From NCBI GenBank assembly GCA_016703535.1, contig JADJBV010000001.1, positions 2,046,001 to 2,110,000 of the forward strand: 64,000 bases of DNA. The letters are read 5' to 3'. The notes below the pieces were generated by a model. The model was not told the origin of the DNA, ran no database searches, and saw only the letters and a program-made list of their open reading frames with translations. Shown one piece after another: positions 48,446 through 58,378 of the stretch. Numbering within the stretch: the first letter of the stretch is position 1; every line of letters begins with the position of its first letter. Source of the stretch: Deltaproteobacteria bacterium. Its GTDB lineage: Bacteria; Myxococcota; Kuafuiibacteriia; Kuafuiibacteriales; Kuafuiibacteriaceae. The translations under genes and the position numbers were made by a program.

Positions 48446-49636
48446 GTGGAGAAGATCCGCCACCCGGGCGTCTTGCCGGTGCTGCCCCCTTCAGGGTTGG
48501 CAGACACCCCGATCGTCGAGAGCAAGGCCCCCAAGGGCAAGGTTGGGCTCGGCAAGACGAACTGGATCCTCCCCACCAACACCGCCGCCCTCAGCCGGCA
48601 CTCAGCGGCCCACGCCGCCGTCCGGGGCGCCGAACGGGGCACCCGCCCCCAACATGGCGCGCCCCTCCGGACCGCGAGTGACCTGGAGCGGACCCTGGAG
48701 CGCGAGTTCCCGATGGGGCTCGGCGCCCAGCTGGCCGCGGTCTTCGGTCACGAAGGGGTCCTCGGCTCCCGGGGGGTGTTGTCGCCCCTGGGCGCCTTGG
48801 GGCGTCACCTTCACAGCCCGACCTTCTGGATGAACGCCTTCGGCAGCTGGAGGGGCTTGGCCGAGCTGATGACCACCTTCAAGGGCCCGGGCAGCAACGC
48901 CGGCTCTTTGGGCGACTTCGGCCCTCGGAGCGATTGGGCCCGGACCTTCTTCAAGCCGTTGTTCGGCCAACTCGGCGTCGACCTGGCCAAAGGCGGCCGC
49001 TACGCGGTCCTCGGTCCCGATGGCCCCTTGGGTGCGGTGGCGGGCCTGGGGCACTTGGGGCCCAACGGTGGCACCGGCTACGTCCTCGATCCCAGCGGCA
49101 ACTTCGTCGACAAAAACGGCGAGGTTCAGCGCGACACCACCGTCCGTTATCAGGGACGGGCCCAGGTCCACGCGTTGTACGAGCTGTATACTGAAAATAA
49201 GGCCGCCGGGATGAAGAACAACGACGCGTCCTGGATGGTCCGAGGTCAACTCGATCACCAAGACTCGGACGGGGACCGCTTCCACTTTACGGTCAAGGCC
49301 GGCCAACACGTGACCGCCTTGGCGGTGCCCGAGCGGGCCGGTGAACGTTATGGCCTGGAGCTCCTCGACAAGCGGGGCCGGGTCATCGCCCGCTCCGACT
49401 CGGACAACCTGGTCAACTGGGCCCACCTGCCCTTCCCGAAGGACACCGAGGTTTCGGTTCGGATCCTGCGGCGCCCCGATCAGAAGAAGTTCGAGCCTTT
49501 GGGGGCCGCCATCGACGCCCTGCTTTATCCTTTGGTCGCCACCGGCGAGGCCTTCGCGCCCTTCGCCAGGGCCGCCGGTTTTCCCGTCGACCGGATCGAA
49601 CCTAACCGTTATCGGCTCTACGTGACGTCGGCCTGA
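48446..49636 (+). CDS. Hypothetical protein with possible C-terminal beta-sandwich domain
   Basis: A 396-residue protein I do not recognise. No signal peptide. The N-terminal part has a disordered look (LPVLPPSGLADTPIVESKAPKGK), the middle is helical (LERTLEREFPMGLGAQLAAVFG) and Gly-rich. Residues ~260-390 (VRGQLDHQDSDGDRFHFTVKAGQHVTALAVPE, YGLELLDKRGRVIARS) look like a PPC-type beta sandwich. GTG 48446 was chosen; the frame upstream is open but non-protein-like. Its 3' end overlaps the convergent esterase gene by 35 bases. Confidence 0.6.
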   Translation: MEKIRHPGVLPVLPPSGLADTPIVESKAPKGKVGLGKTNWILPTNTAALSRHSAAHAAVRGAERGTRPQHGAPLRTASDLERTLEREFPMGLGAQLAAVFGHEGVLGSRGVLSPLGALGRHLHSPTFWMNAFGSWRGLAELMTTFKGPGSNAGSLGDFGPRSDWARTFFKPLFGQLGVDLAKGGRYAVLGPDGPLGAVAGLGHLGPNGGTGYVLDPSGNFVDKNGEVQRDTTVRYQGRAQVHALYELYTENKAAGMKNNDASWMVRGQLDHQDSDGDRFHFTVKAGQHVTALAVPERAGERYGLELLDKRGRVIARSDSDNLVNWAHLPFPKDTEVSVRILRRPDQKKFEPLGAAIDALLYPLVATGEAFAPFARAAGFPVDRIEPNRYRLYVTSA

Positions 49637-50891
49637 GCTGCACCTTGGTCCACGCCAAGGACGCCTGGAGCCGCAGCCGCCACCACACGAAGGCGAGCAG
49701 CCCCAAGCCCCATCCCGATTGAGCGTGGGCCCGGGTGTGCTGGGTCCGGCACCCGCAACCACCGTCCATCTCTCCTTCCTCGAGGGGCACGTCCTGGCCC
49801 AAGTCCACCACCGAACCGGCGTCCACCGTGCCGCCGCTGTCTCGGACCTGCGCGTCGCGACCCGGTAGACCCGCGTCGGGCCGCGGCCCCGAGTCCACGG
49901 GCTGCCCTTGGTCGTCGAAGCCCGCGTCCACCGGAAGGGGCCCGCCGCCCGCCCGCCGGTTTTGGGTGGTGAAGAGCTCGAGCAGGTGCCACGGCCAAGA
50001 CGGACCTTGGCTGGCGATGAAGCTCAGCTCCGATCCGGCGCCGGTACCCGCGGGCCAAGCGTGACCCATCCCGGTGACCTCGATCCGGGTGATCCGCGGG
50101 CCGTCGGCGTCCGCCCAAACTTCGCCGGTGCCCCGGGGCTGATGGCCGCGCAACGTCGTGACGTCGAGGGGTGCACTCTCCAAGGCTGGGCTGGCGTAGA
50201 GACCCGCCAGCGCCTCCGCGTGCACCGGCCCATACCCTCGGGCCACGATGTAGTCCGAAGAGCCGTAGGCGATCGATGCAAGTTGGGTTGCAAACTGGTC
50301 GGCCCGGTTGCCCGCCAGGGCCCGACAGGTGGCCCGGGCCATGGTCGCGTTGGCGGCGACGGTGGCGATCTGGGAAGCTTCGGTCCCGACGGCGGGGCCC
50401 GCGTTGATCCCGACCCCCGAAAAGACGTCCGGGGCCAAACAGCCCAGGATGGCCGCCTCACCACCACCCGAGGACAAGCCGGCCACATAAACCTGGGCCG
50501 GATCGATCCCCAAGTTGGCGTCACCGAGCAGTTCGTCGACCATCCGCAACACCGGGCCTTCGTGCCGAGTGCTGCGGGTGTGGTTGGCGCCGTAGTAGTC
50601 CCAACAACCCGCGTAGACCCCACCGTTGGGCACCGCCGGCGCGGCGATCACCACCCCAAAGGCCTCGGCCGGTTCGGTCAGGCCACCGCGATCTCGATAG
50701 GCCTCGGGCTGTTGGGTGCAGCCGTGCAACACGACCAGGAGGCCCCGGCCCCCCCGGGGGCTTTCGGTGGCCGGCACGTACACCAGGGTGCGCATGCCGC
50801 CCAGGGTGCGTTGATCCCACGCCGTCTGGGCGGACGACTCCCCGGCGATCCCCAGGATCACCATCAACCAAAACCAAGTTGTCCGTTTCAA
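49602..50891 (-). CDS. Secreted PHB-depolymerase-like esterase in the PHA operon
   Basis: A 429-residue exported esterase. Signal peptide MKRTTWFWLMVILGIAGESSAQ, oxyanion region LLVVLHGCTQQPEAY, nucleophile in VAGLSSGGGEA (Ser near 140) and VTGMGHAWP (His). After the catalytic domain comes an Asp/Gly/Pro-rich linker, then GGCGCRTQHTRAHAQSGWGLGLLAFVWWRLR, a MYXO-CTERM-like anchor. The start is TTG 50891, directly after the phaC stop, with GGAGG six bases upstream. It is therefore co-transcribed with an intracellular PHA synthase. The natural substrate may be another polyester. Confidence 0.83.
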   Translation of the reverse strand: MKRTTWFWLMVILGIAGESSAQTAWDQRTLGGMRTLVYVPATESPRGGRGLLVVLHGCTQQPEAYRDRGGLTEPAEAFGVVIAAPAVPNGGVYAGCWDYYGANHTRSTRHEGPVLRMVDELLGDANLGIDPAQVYVAGLSSGGGEAAILGCLAPDVFSGVGINAGPAVGTEASQIATVAANATMARATCRALAGNRADQFATQLASIAYGSSDYIVARGYGPVHAEALAGLYASPALESAPLDVTTLRGHQPRGTGEVWADADGPRITRIEVTGMGHAWPAGTGAGSELSFIASQGPSWPWHLLELFTTQNRRAGGGPLPVDAGFDDQGQPVDSGPRPDAGLPGRDAQVRDSGGTVDAGSVVDLGQDVPLEEGEMDGGCGCRTQHTRAHAQSGWGLGLLAFVWWRLRLQASLAWTKVQLRPTSRRADNG

Positions 50892-51940
50892 TCAGGCCTC
50901 CGCGACCGGCTTTTTGGGCGAACGCCGCTTGGGCGGTCGTTCGTCGTGCTGACGATAAAACTCACTGACCTTGGACCAGAGCGTAGCGCGGGCTTTTTTC
51001 GCCACTACGGCGCCCACGTGACCGCCCTGCAAATGCAGGTGTTGTTTGGCGACCGAAGAGATCCGCTCCAGCAAGATGGAGGCGCTGGCGGTGGGCACGA
51101 TGTGATCGTGCTCGAAGGTCACCGCCAGGGTCGGGAAGTGGATCGACTCCAGGCGCACCGGGCGACCGCTCAGGAAAAACTCGCCCCGAATCAGCGCGTC
51201 ACCGCGATAAAGTTCTTCGACGTACCGACGATAGGCCCCGCCCGGGAAGGGCACGTTGTCATAGCCCCAGGTTTCGGTGGCGAAGAAGGCGTCCAAAAAG
51301 TCGTCGTCTTCGGACCGCTCGATCAGGGACACCAACTTGCTGAGGTTGAGGGTCGGCTTCAGCAATTGAAAGCTGGCTTGCAAAAGTTGAGAAGGCACGT
51401 TGCCGAAGGCCTCCACCAAGGCCCCCACGTCGAAGTTTTTGGTCCGGGTCCAGATCGATAGGAGCCCCGAGTCGTGGAAGCGGATCGGCGCCGCCAGGGC
51501 CACCATGCTGGCGATGTGCTCAGGGTGTTGGGCGGCATAGAGGGTGGTTAAGGTGCCGCCCAAGCAATAACCCAGAAGGTGCACCTTCTCGGCGCCGGCC
51601 AACTTGGCGGTCTGCCGCACGGCTCGGCCCAGGTACCGCTCCACGTAGGTCTCGAAGCCGAGGTAGCGGTCTTCGGGCCCCGGCGTGCCCCAGTCGATCA
51701 TGAAGACGTCGTGCCCGGCCTCGACCAGGTATTCGACGAAGCTCCGGCCGGGCAAAAGATCCAGGACGTAGTTGCGGTTGATCAGCGAGGGCACCAGCAA
51801 GACCGGAAGACCCGACGGCGTCGCCTTGGGCCGATAACGAACCAGGCTCCACTTGTTCTCGCGGAACACCACGTCCCCCGGCGTCTGGCCGACGGGCGGG
51901 CGGCCCCGCTGGATCCGCTCCCAGATCTTGCCGAAGCCGC

Positions 51941-51944
<4 letters not shown>
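50892..51944 (-). CDS. phaC: Polyhydroxyalkanoate synthase, class III-like PhaC
   Basis: A 350-residue enzyme that polymerises 3-hydroxyacyl-CoA into PHA at granule surfaces. The lipase-like box has Cys: HLLGYCLGGT (Cys127); the other catalytic residues are Asp280 (TFEHDHIVP) and His309 (LQGGHVGAVV). Further family blocks are LLVPSLINRNYVLDLLPGRS and DVFMIDWGTPGPEDRYLGFETYV. Length matches class III PhaC (about 355), which needs PhaE. The start is TTG 51944, overlapping the ligase stop as TTGA; no ATG is available. A second phaC lies at 55141. Confidence 0.93.
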
Positions 51945-53668
<1,724 letters not shown>

Positions 53669-53677
53669 GGCAACACC

Positions 53678-53965
53678 TCAGCTTCGGGTCTTGGCGTCGA
53701 GCTTCTCTTCGAGATCGAGGAGCCGGCTCTCCAGCTCGTTGAGGGCGTGGAGCGTCCGCTCCTGATCACGTTTGGTCGGCAACCCCATGGCGCCCCACCA
53801 CACCGCGGCCGCCTTGTCGCTGGCGGTCTTCACCTTCATCACCGAGGTCAACAAGGTCCCGGCCGGCTCCAGGACCAGCGGGCTCTTCAGCCAGGTCTCG
53901 AGGAGCTGGGCCGTCGCCTTCTCCCACGCATCGAACCCTTGTTTGTACGTGTCCCAACCGTTCAT
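53678..53965 (-). CDS. PhaE-like/phasin-like small protein
   Basis: A 95-residue helical protein: WDTYKQGFDAWEKATAQLLETWLKSP, then a middle stretch, then MGLPTKRDQERTLHALNELESRLLDLEEKL. The last part resembles the C-terminal helix of PhaE, the partner of class III PhaC, where a GLP-x-R motif precedes a coiled coil. It is much shorter than known PhaE (about 300-350 residues). It heads the operon with the ligase and phaC, so a shortened PhaE role is likely. Start at ATG 53965. Confidence 0.65.
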   Translation of the reverse strand: MNGWDTYKQGFDAWEKATAQLLETWLKSPLVLEPAGTLLTSVMKVKTASDKAAAVWWGAMGLPTKRDQERTLHALNELESRLLDLEEKLDAKTRS

Positions 53966-53995
53966 CACCAAACCCCCGCCGGCAGTGCAGCACAG

Positions 53996-54014
53996 TTTGC
54001 TGCTCTGCACCATT
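53996..54014 (+). promoter_or_regulatory. Third, variant copy of the PHA promoter motif
   Basis: TTTGCTGCTCTGCACCATT resembles the phaR/phasin motif with three extra bases in the middle. It sits 31 bases upstream of the PhaE-like gene on the minus strand and overlaps an inverted repeat GTGCAG/CTGCAC (53985-53990 with 54005-54010). Confidence 0.35.
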
Positions 54015-54062
54015 TCGAATGACCGCACCCTAGTGTCGCGCCCAGACGCGGTCAAGATGTCA

Positions 54063-54079
54063 TTTTGCGGTGCGGCATT
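54063..54079 (+). promoter_or_regulatory. Candidate PhaR operator upstream of phaR
   Basis: TTTTGCGGTGCGGCATT matches 54753-54769 in front of the phasin gene at 14 of 17 positions (TTTTGCG-N-TGC-NN-CATT). It ends 8 bases before the probable -35 of phaR. PhaR-type regulators are known to bind TGC/GCA-rich DNA and to control their own gene and phasin genes. Confidence 0.5.
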
Positions 54080-54087
54080 GTTGCCCC

Positions 54088-54116
54088 TTGGGAAGGCCCG
54101 AGGCCCATGTTAGGGT
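54088..54116 (+). promoter_or_regulatory. Probable promoter of phaR
   Basis: TTGGGA (54088-54093), 17-base spacer, TAGGGT (54111-54116). The ATG is 6 bases further on with no Shine-Dalgarno, so the transcript would be leaderless. Confidence 0.45.
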
Positions 54117-54122
54117 CACGCA

Positions 54123-54749
54123 ATGCAGCAACCGGGGCGCGAGGTCGTGATCAAGAAGTACAGCAATCGGCGGCTCTACGACACCGCCGAAAGTCGGTAC
54201 ATCACCCTCGACGAGCTGGCCCAGACCATCCGCTCCGGCAAGGACGTCCGGGTCTACGACGCCAAGACCAACGAAGACCTGACCCAACAGACCTTGGCCC
54301 AGATCATCCTCGAGAGCCGCCGGGCCGCCCGCCTCCTGCCGGTGCCCCTTTTGACCCAGCTGATCCGGATGGGGGACGACGCCCTGGCCGAGTTCTTCGG
54401 GCGTTATATGTCCTGGGCTTTACAGCTTTATCAGGAGGCCCGGGCCGGGGCTCAGGCCATCTCCCCCTACAATCCCTTCGCCACCCTGCCCTTCGCGGCC
54501 ACCTCGGCCCTGGCCCGCTTCTTCACGGGCGGGCCCTCTTGGGCGAACCCGGGGATGGGCCCCCCGCCCCAGCCGCCGCCGGTGGTGTCGATGGACCCGC
54601 CTCCCCCCGCCCCCGGGCCCGAACCAGAAGAAGCGCCCGGCCCCAGCGAGATCCAGAGCCTGCGGGAGGAGATCGCCGCCTTGAAGGCCGCCATCATGAC
54701 CCCCCGAGAAGCGCCCCCCGAGCCCAACGGCAACGCCAAACGACGGTGA
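54123..54749 (+). CDS. phaR: PHA synthesis regulator PhaR
   Basis: A 208-residue regulator. The N-terminal PHB/PHA accumulation DNA-binding domain is clear: VIKKYSNRRLYDTAESRYITLDELAQTIRSGKDVRVYDAKTNEDLTQQTLAQIIL (residues ~8-60). The middle (about 60-120) is a helical PHB-accumulation domain. The C-terminal third is Pro-rich and ends in a coiled-coil-like EIQSLREEIAALKAAI. PhaR binds PHA granules and DNA and represses phasin genes until polymer is present. The shared promoter motif supports autoregulation. Confidence 0.93.
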   Translation: MQQPGREVVIKKYSNRRLYDTAESRYITLDELAQTIRSGKDVRVYDAKTNEDLTQQTLAQIILESRRAARLLPVPLLTQLIRMGDDALAEFFGRYMSWALQLYQEARAGAQAISPYNPFATLPFAATSALARFFTGGPSWANPGMGPPPQPPPVVSMDPPPPAPGPEPEEAPGPSEIQSLREEIAALKAAIMTPREAPPEPNGNAKRR

Positions 54750-54752
54750 CTT

Positions 54753-54769
54753 TTTTGCGCTGCAACATT
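54753..54769 (+). promoter_or_regulatory. Candidate PhaR operator upstream of the phasin gene
   Basis: TTTTGCGCTGCAACATT matches the motif in front of phaR. It ends 7 bases before the phasin -35, nearly the same placement as at phaR. Confidence 0.5.
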
Positions 54770-54776
54770 TTCTGCC

Positions 54777-54805
54777 TTGACGGTCCCGGGCTGCGACCTT
54801 AGTGT
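54777..54805 (+). promoter_or_regulatory. Probable promoter of the phasin-phaC operon
   Basis: TTGACG (54777-54782), 17-base spacer, TAGTGT (54800-54805). The block following it, TTAGTGTCGCCCCAGA, recurs as CTAGTGTCGCGCCCAGA at 54030-54046 upstream of phaR. Confidence 0.55.
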
Positions 54806-54859
54806 CGCCCCAGAAACGGGCAAAAACGCCCGGTTTTTAGAGAAAAGGGGACCCGATCC

Positions 54860-55138
54860 ATGGTGGAAAAGACGACTTCGCAGACGCAGCAAGACAAGGC
54901 CAACCCGTTCCAGAAGGTGGCGGAAGAGAACTACGCCCGGATGGAGGCCTACTTCGCCGACTGGCAGAAGCTCCAGGAGAAGCAGATCAAGGAGATGCAG
55001 GCCGCGGTCGATGAGAGCGCCAAGCTCTTCAAGGAGAGCCTCACCTACGGCGCCAAGATGGCCGCCGAGTGGCAGAAGATCTCCATGCAGACCACCAAGC
55101 AGGCGGCGCAGATCGTCACCGGGACCTGGGTCAGCTGA
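54860..55138 (+). CDS. Phasin-like granule-associated protein
   Basis: A 92-residue, almost entirely helical amphipathic protein (NPFQKVAEENYARMEAYFADWQKLQEKQIKEMQAAVDESAKLFKESLTYGAKMAAEWQKISMQTTKQAAQ) of the kind that coats PHA granules and controls their size. A Shine-Dalgarno AAAAGGGG lies upstream. It is 2 bases before the second phaC and has its own promoter and PhaR-type motif, so it is likely derepressed when polymer accumulates. The family call rests on composition and context. Confidence 0.75.
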   Translation: MVEKTTSQTQQDKANPFQKVAEENYARMEAYFADWQKLQEKQIKEMQAAVDESAKLFKESLTYGAKMAAEWQKISMQTTKQAAQIVTGTWVS

Positions 55139-55140
55139 AC

Positions 55141-56133
55141 ATGCCGACGCTCGCTCCGACGCCGAAAGACACGGTCTACGGTGAAGGTACGGCGCGGCTC
55201 TACCGCTTCCGCCGGCCGAATGATCGGCCGGCGGGTAGCCACCTGCCGCTCCTGATCGTGCCTTCTTTGATCAATCGCTGGTACATCCTCGACCTGCGGG
55301 AGGGCGCGACCCTGGCAGGGTCACTCAACCACTCCTACGACACCTGGCTCTATGACTGGGGCATCCCGGAAGACGAAGACCGTTACCAGTCCTGGGAGCG
55401 AGTCCTCGACAAGTTGGCCCGGGCCATCCGGCGGGTGAAGGCCGCGACCGGCGCCCCCAAGGTGGGGCTGCTGGGTTACTGCATGGGCGGGACCTTGTGC
55501 GGGATCCAGGCGGCCCTCGAGCCCGACTCGATCGCGGCCTTGATCAACTTGGCCGGGCCCTTCGACTTCGAGAAGGGCGGGATGTTGCGGACCATGGTCG
55601 ATCCACGGTGGTTCGATCCCAACGCCATCGCCGACGCCGGCAACGTCCAGCCCCACCAGATGCAGAGCGGCTTCGTGGCGCTTCGGCCGACGCTGCAGCT
55701 GGGAAAGTGGGTCGGCTACACCGGGATCATGCACGATCCGGCGGCCAAAGAGGCCTTTACGGCCCTCGACACTTGGGCCAACGACAACACGCCGTTCCCG
55801 GGTGAGGCCTACCGGACGTACATCAAGGAGCTCTACCAAGAGAACCGCTTGGTGAAGGGCGAACACTGGGTCAAGGGCCAGCGGGTCGATCTTGGGCGCA
55901 TCCACTGCCCGGTGCTCTCGATCGTCGCGCACAAGGACAACATCTGTCCGCCCGAAGCGGCGATGGGCCTGAACCACAACGTCGGGACCAAAGACCGAGA
56001 GGTGTTGACCGTCAAAGGTGGGCACGTCAGCGCGGTGGTCGGCGACACCGCCAAAGAGACCCTCTACCCGGCGATCGGCCGGTGGTTGGCGCCCCGGCTC
56101 AGCTACGGCAAACAACCGGTCGCCCTGGCCTGA
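55141..56133 (+). CDS. phaC: Polyhydroxyalkanoate synthase, class III-like PhaC, second copy
   Basis: A 330-residue synthase paralogous to the one at 50892. Catalytic residues: Cys114 in LLGYCMGGTLCG, Asp266 in VAHKDNICPP and His295 in VKGGHVSAVV. Conserved blocks are LLIVPSLINRWYILDLREG and YDTWLYDWGIPEDEDRYQSWE. Slightly shorter at the N-terminus than the first copy. Start at ATG 55141, two bases after the phasin stop. Two class III-like subunits with one short PhaE-like protein suggest either heteromeric synthase or different substrates. Confidence 0.93.
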   Translation: MPTLAPTPKDTVYGEGTARLYRFRRPNDRPAGSHLPLLIVPSLINRWYILDLREGATLAGSLNHSYDTWLYDWGIPEDEDRYQSWERVLDKLARAIRRVKAATGAPKVGLLGYCMGGTLCGIQAALEPDSIAALINLAGPFDFEKGGMLRTMVDPRWFDPNAIADAGNVQPHQMQSGFVALRPTLQLGKWVGYTGIMHDPAAKEAFTALDTWANDNTPFPGEAYRTYIKELYQENRLVKGEHWVKGQRVDLGRIHCPVLSIVAHKDNICPPEAAMGLNHNVGTKDREVLTVKGGHVSAVVGDTAKETLYPAIGRWLAPRLSYGKQPVALA

Positions 56134-56185
56134 ACCTCCTCACGCCCCCGCGAATCCGCCCTTGATCGCCGGCCACCGCTTGGGG

Positions 56186-57199
56186 ATGGTGGCCGTCATG
56201 GCGCCGGATCTGCTCGGCCTGCTCCCCGACGAGCTGGCGTCGGTGCTCGGCGGATCCGGCAAGGCCCGGAGCCTTCTAGCGGTGTTGCGAGACGGCCAAG
56301 CCCCCGAGGCCGCCGGCCTCTCCGAAAAGGCGATCGCTCGGCTCTTTCATCGGGCCCGTTATCGAACCCCCGAGGTCCGGGCCCAGGCCGTCGCCGCCGA
56401 CGAAACTCGGAAGATCTTGCTCGGCTTGGTCGACGGTCGGGCCATCGAGACCGTCTTGATCCCCGGCGAAGGCCGCACCACCTTGTGTGTCTCCAGCCAA
56501 GTGGGCTGCGCCCGGGGCTGCACCTTTTGCCTGACCGCCACCATGGGTCTGGTCCGGAACCTGACCGCCGCCGAGATCGTGGGCCAGGTCCACGCCGCGA
56601 TCGCCCTTTGGCCCCAGGCGCGGCCGCGCAACCTGGTGTTTATGGGCATGGGTGAGCCCCTCGACAACCTGACCGAGGTCGAGCGGGCGATCCGCCTGCT
56701 CACCGATCACCGGGCCTACGCGATCGGACCCCGGCACATCACGGTTTCGACGGTCGGGCCCTCCCCCAAGATGATCCGGGCCGCAAGAGATCTGCCGGGC
56801 CGTTTGGCTTGGTCGCTGCACGCCGCCGACGACACCTTGAGGCAGCAGCTGGTGCCGACCACCAAACACCCGGTCCAAGAGCTCTCCGCCGCCTTCCACG
56901 AGGTCGCGGCCCACCGCGGGCAGCCCCTCTTCGTCGAGCTCACCTTGATCGATGGCCTCAACGATCGACCCGAAGACGCGGCCGCGGTGTTGGCCTTGTT
57001 CGCCGGCTTTCCCAGCGAGGTGCGCTTCAACTTGTTGCCGATGAACCCGATCGGCGATCCCCAGCTGCGCCCTAGCCCCAAAGATCGGGTCCACGCCTTT
57101 CAGGCCGCGTTGATCGGGGCGGGCCACTTCACGACCATCCGATTGGAGCGGGGCGCCGACGCCCGCTCCGCCTGCGGACAGCTGGCGGTGTTGAGCTGA
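56186..57199 (+). CDS. rlmN: 23S rRNA/tRNA adenine-C2 methyltransferase RlmN
   Basis: A 337-residue radical SAM enzyme methylating C2 of A2503 in 23S rRNA and A37 of some tRNAs. The iron-sulfur motif C-x3-C-x2-C is CARGCTFC (near residue 114), followed by NLVFMGMGEPLDNLTEV and the C-terminal resolving cysteine in ADARSACGQLAV. The N-terminal accessory domain is present. The start is uncertain: ATG 56186 was chosen, ATG 56198 and TTG 56163 are possible. It is separate from the PHA operon by about 50 bases. Confidence 0.92.
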   Translation: MVAVMAPDLLGLLPDELASVLGGSGKARSLLAVLRDGQAPEAAGLSEKAIARLFHRARYRTPEVRAQAVAADETRKILLGLVDGRAIETVLIPGEGRTTLCVSSQVGCARGCTFCLTATMGLVRNLTAAEIVGQVHAAIALWPQARPRNLVFMGMGEPLDNLTEVERAIRLLTDHRAYAIGPRHITVSTVGPSPKMIRAARDLPGRLAWSLHAADDTLRQQLVPTTKHPVQELSAAFHEVAAHRGQPLFVELTLIDGLNDRPEDAAAVLALFAGFPSEVRFNLLPMNPIGDPQLRPSPKDRVHAFQAALIGAGHFTTIRLERGADARSACGQLAVLS

Positions 57200-57204
57200 A
57201 CCCG

Positions 57205-58335
57205 ATGCCGATCCAGATCATCGAAAGTGAAGAACGTTTCCTCGAGCTGGAGCCGGCCTGGCGCAAACTCCACGCCTCTTCCCCGACCGCCCACCTCTTC
57301 AACGGCTTCGATTGGCTCCACGCCTGGTGGTTGGCCTTCGCCCGACCCCAAGACGCGCTGCGGATCTACGGCGTCCGCCGGGAAGGCAAGCTGATCGGCC
57401 TGTTGCCCCTTTATCGCCCGGCCCGCAGCCCGGGGCCTCGGGGGCTGGCGGAGCCACGGCTGCTTCGGAGCTTCTTCAATCACTACTTGGGGCGGACCGA
57501 TCTGCTCTCGACCCCCGACCCGAGTGTCACCCAGGAACTCCTCACCGCTTTGGCCCAAGATCGGGATCACTACGACGTGTGTCAGCTGGATCAGCTGCCC
57601 GAGGCATCACCCACCTTCTTGGCCCTGGCGGGTGTGTTGCCGCCGGGGCTGGCGGTCCACGCCGTGCGAAACCTGAGCTCGCCCTACCTGCCGCTCACCG
57701 GCGGCTACGAGGCCTGGTACCAAACCCGCTATTCGAGCCGACGGCGGCAGCAAGACCGACGTCGGCTGCGCAACGCCGAAAAGTTGGGGCCCACCCGGCT
57801 GGAGGTGTTGAAGGAGCCCGAGTTGGTGCGGGCGGCCTTCGAGCGTGGCCTCGAGGTGGAGGCCAAAAGCTGGAAGGGCCAAGAAGCGAGCGCCATCGCC
57901 CAAGACCCTCGGACGGCGACCTTCATGCGTACGGTGGTCGAACGTTACGCGGCCAGGGGCCAGGTCCGGTTGATCGAGTTGTCGATCGGGGCGGCCCAAG
58001 CCGCGTTTTTGTTGGGCTTCGTGGAGGGCGGCTGCTTCTACTTTCACAAGACGGGCTACGACCCGGCCTTCGAAGAGGTCAGCCCGGGTCGGCAGGTCTT
58101 GTTGCGCAGCCTGGAGCAAGCCTTCGGTGAAGGCCTCAGCCGCTACGACTTTTTGGGCGCCCCCGATCCCTACAAACTCGAGTGTTCGCCGCTGCTGCAG
58201 CCCCACGCGACGGCCTTTTTGTATCCCGAGGGCCTCCGGGCCCAGCTCTTCCGTCAATTGAAGCGCACCTGGGTGCCCTCTTGGCGCCGGCTCCGGGGCC
58301 AAGCCCAACCCTTCGAACCCCGGATCGATCGCTGA
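57205..58335 (+). CDS. GNAT-fold acyltransferase, CelD/BcsL-like
   Basis: A 376-residue cytoplasmic protein with the double-GNAT architecture: N-terminal part FNGFDWLHAWWLAFA and LRIYGVRREGKLIGLLPLYRP, C-terminal acetyltransferase part around YSSRRRQQDRRRLRNAEKLGP, AQAAFLLGFVEGGCFYFHKTGYDPAFEEVSPG and YDFLGAPDPYKLEC. CelD/BcsL-like proteins act in exopolysaccharide or lipid modification. It lies 5 bases after rlmN and upstream of a glycosyltransferase and a FemAB-like gene, suggesting a surface-glycan function. Substrate unknown. Confidence 0.82.
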   Translation: MPIQIIESEERFLELEPAWRKLHASSPTAHLFNGFDWLHAWWLAFARPQDALRIYGVRREGKLIGLLPLYRPARSPGPRGLAEPRLLRSFFNHYLGRTDLLSTPDPSVTQELLTALAQDRDHYDVCQLDQLPEASPTFLALAGVLPPGLAVHAVRNLSSPYLPLTGGYEAWYQTRYSSRRRQQDRRRLRNAEKLGPTRLEVLKEPELVRAAFERGLEVEAKSWKGQEASAIAQDPRTATFMRTVVERYAARGQVRLIELSIGAAQAAFLLGFVEGGCFYFHKTGYDPAFEEVSPGRQVLLRSLEQAFGEGLSRYDFLGAPDPYKLECSPLLQPHATAFLYPEGLRAQLFRQLKRTWVPSWRRLRGQAQPFEPRIDR

Positions 58336-58378
58336 CTTGCGCCCCGGGGCGTTCTTGGTCAAAGTCCGCGCCTGACCC

